This document shows positions 62,898 to 64,000 of a stretch of 64,000 bases of DNA, piece after piece. The stretch is from Scortum barcoo (lineage: Eukaryota; Chordata; Actinopteri; Centrarchiformes; Terapontidae). Each line of letters starts with the position of its first letter. The first letter of the stretch is position 1. A model generated the notes under the pieces. That model worked only from the letters and a program-made list of their open reading frames with translations, ran no database searches and was not told the origin of the DNA. A program made the position numbers and the translations under genes. Location of the stretch: assembly GCA_023238725.1 (NCBI GenBank), contig CM041531.1, forward strand, positions 20,120,643 through 20,184,642, in the 5' to 3' direction.

Positions 62898-64000
62898 GTG
62901 AGGCGCACTGTTTTATCAAACCTAGGCTAAGAAGATTTCATCAGAGGGAGAGGCAAATCTCCCCAACCTTAGGCTACGAGAAAACAGAGGGATTTACTAA
63001 ATACCTACAGAGGGGAGAGGAGAAGCAAAATCAACTGAAAGGAGTCAACCTTACCTAACTCTGCTAAAAGAGGTCCAGACATAAGATTACAAGTAGTTCT
63101 GCTGGTAGGACATCAAGGTAAGGGTACAGACTAGGGTTTTTCAGTCACCTCTAAAGCTCTGTCGAGGACTGTTATTCAACGCAGCCAAGAGAAAGACAAT
63201 GCTAAAGACAATGTCACATCAATGTCACAGTTTCTAACAGATAGTCCGACCCCTTAAAGGTAAAATGTAAAAGAAGGAGATGCACAACCACCGAAATTCA
63301 GAACACAAGAGTGGAGCGTGCTATCAGCTTTACACGTGACAAAAATTTAAATGAACTTATTCATTTTTATATCAGTTCTTACATTAATAATCATCATAAT
63401 GATTATAAACGGCAGGAAAATCTGTCTATATTGGTCATTATTATCAATTAGGATCAACTGTTCTTTCATTTATAGGTCAAATGTCTGCATGTATCAAAAA
63501 AAGACTTTCTATCCTCACCTCTATTTGTCTGTATGTATGTAATTCTAGTGGGTCATTTAGTGTTTGGTATTGCTCATAATATAATGTTAAAATGTGTATG
63601 GCATGGTCTCTGCACACTTGGATTTCAATTCAAATGGTCTAAAACATACAGACATGTTGCTGCAAGTCCAGTCAGTTGTTCAGACAGCCTTTTTACAAAA
63701 AAAAAAAATACAGCATGTTCCTTTGACAGTGATAATTATTGGTTTAAAGGAAATTTAAACCATTCAGTATAATCCTTGAATTGCTAGTATTTTTCACCTT
63801 CATCTTCATTAAAAATCAGAGATGTGGGCAGCGATTCACAGGTCCATAACCAGACTAAGTATCTCAGGGAACGTCTCTACATGCTGCAGATTTTTGCTGC
63901 ACATTTCAGAATGTGCCCCAGACCTACTCATTGAAATAAGTCCAGCCAAAACTTGCTCTGATGTCTGAATGGCTCAGAAGTGTGCACTTAAGAGCCCCGA

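Larger units (their letters stand above)
54559..64000 (-). other. hcn4: hcn4 intron 1 (partial, runs off the right edge)
   Basis: At least 9442 bp of the first intron. I searched the minus-strand frames for the expected end of exon 1 (an amphipathic HCN domain ending in an HPYSDFR-type motif) and found nothing, so exon 1 and the promoter lie beyond 64000. The intron carries the LINE remnant at 56531-58490, poly(A)-type runs at about 58510-58760, GT microsatellites at 59217-59239 and 60590-60642, and an E-box/MEF2 pair at 62881-62897. Confidence 0.88.

Overview
This is vertebrate nuclear DNA, most probably from a ray-finned (percomorph-like) fish. The evidence is a gene split into short exons by kilobase-scale introns with GT-AG borders, many CA/GT microsatellites, and several interspersed repeats that I recognise as fish families. 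No bacterial-style operons, rRNA genes, tRNA genes or CRISPR arrays are visible.

One gene dominates the window. From position 15030 to the right edge, on the minus strand, lies an HCN4-type hyperpolarisation-activated, cyclic-nucleotide-gated cation channel (the pacemaker channel). Seven coding exons can be placed to the base: 54135-54558, 43417-43578, 39995-40213, 29068-29214, 28547-28787, 19129-19293 and 15030-17356. Their lengths (424, 162, 219, 147, 241, 165 nt, then a long last exon) match the mammalian HCN exon 2-8 layout as I remember it, and all reading phases join. Together they encode S1-S6, the pore, the C-linker, the cyclic-nucleotide-binding domain and a very long C-terminal tail ending in SKLPSNL. 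The first coding exon (N-terminus up to S1) is not here and must lie to the right of 64000. Two things set this copy apart: a roughly 250-residue Gly/Ser-rich, partly octapeptide-repeat expansion in the tail, and altered residues directly after the GYG selectivity filter.

Left of the channel gene (1-15029) is 3' flank and intergenic DNA. At 441-585 on the minus strand there is a small open exon with a perfect splice donor. It looks like the first coding exon of another gene running off the left edge; I could not identify it firmly. A non-autonomous hAT-like DNA transposon with an exact 8-bp target duplication lies at 6115-7050.

The introns hold mobile-element remnants and simple repeats. The clearest is an internally deleted non-LTR retrotransposon in intron 1 (56531-58490), flanked by an exact 12-bp target-site duplication. 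Intron 1 also has an adjacent E-box and MEF2-type site, and intron 6 has two hairpin-forming inverted repeats. I found no convincing new multi-gene system; the most interesting signals are the channel's own divergent features and the orphan exon.
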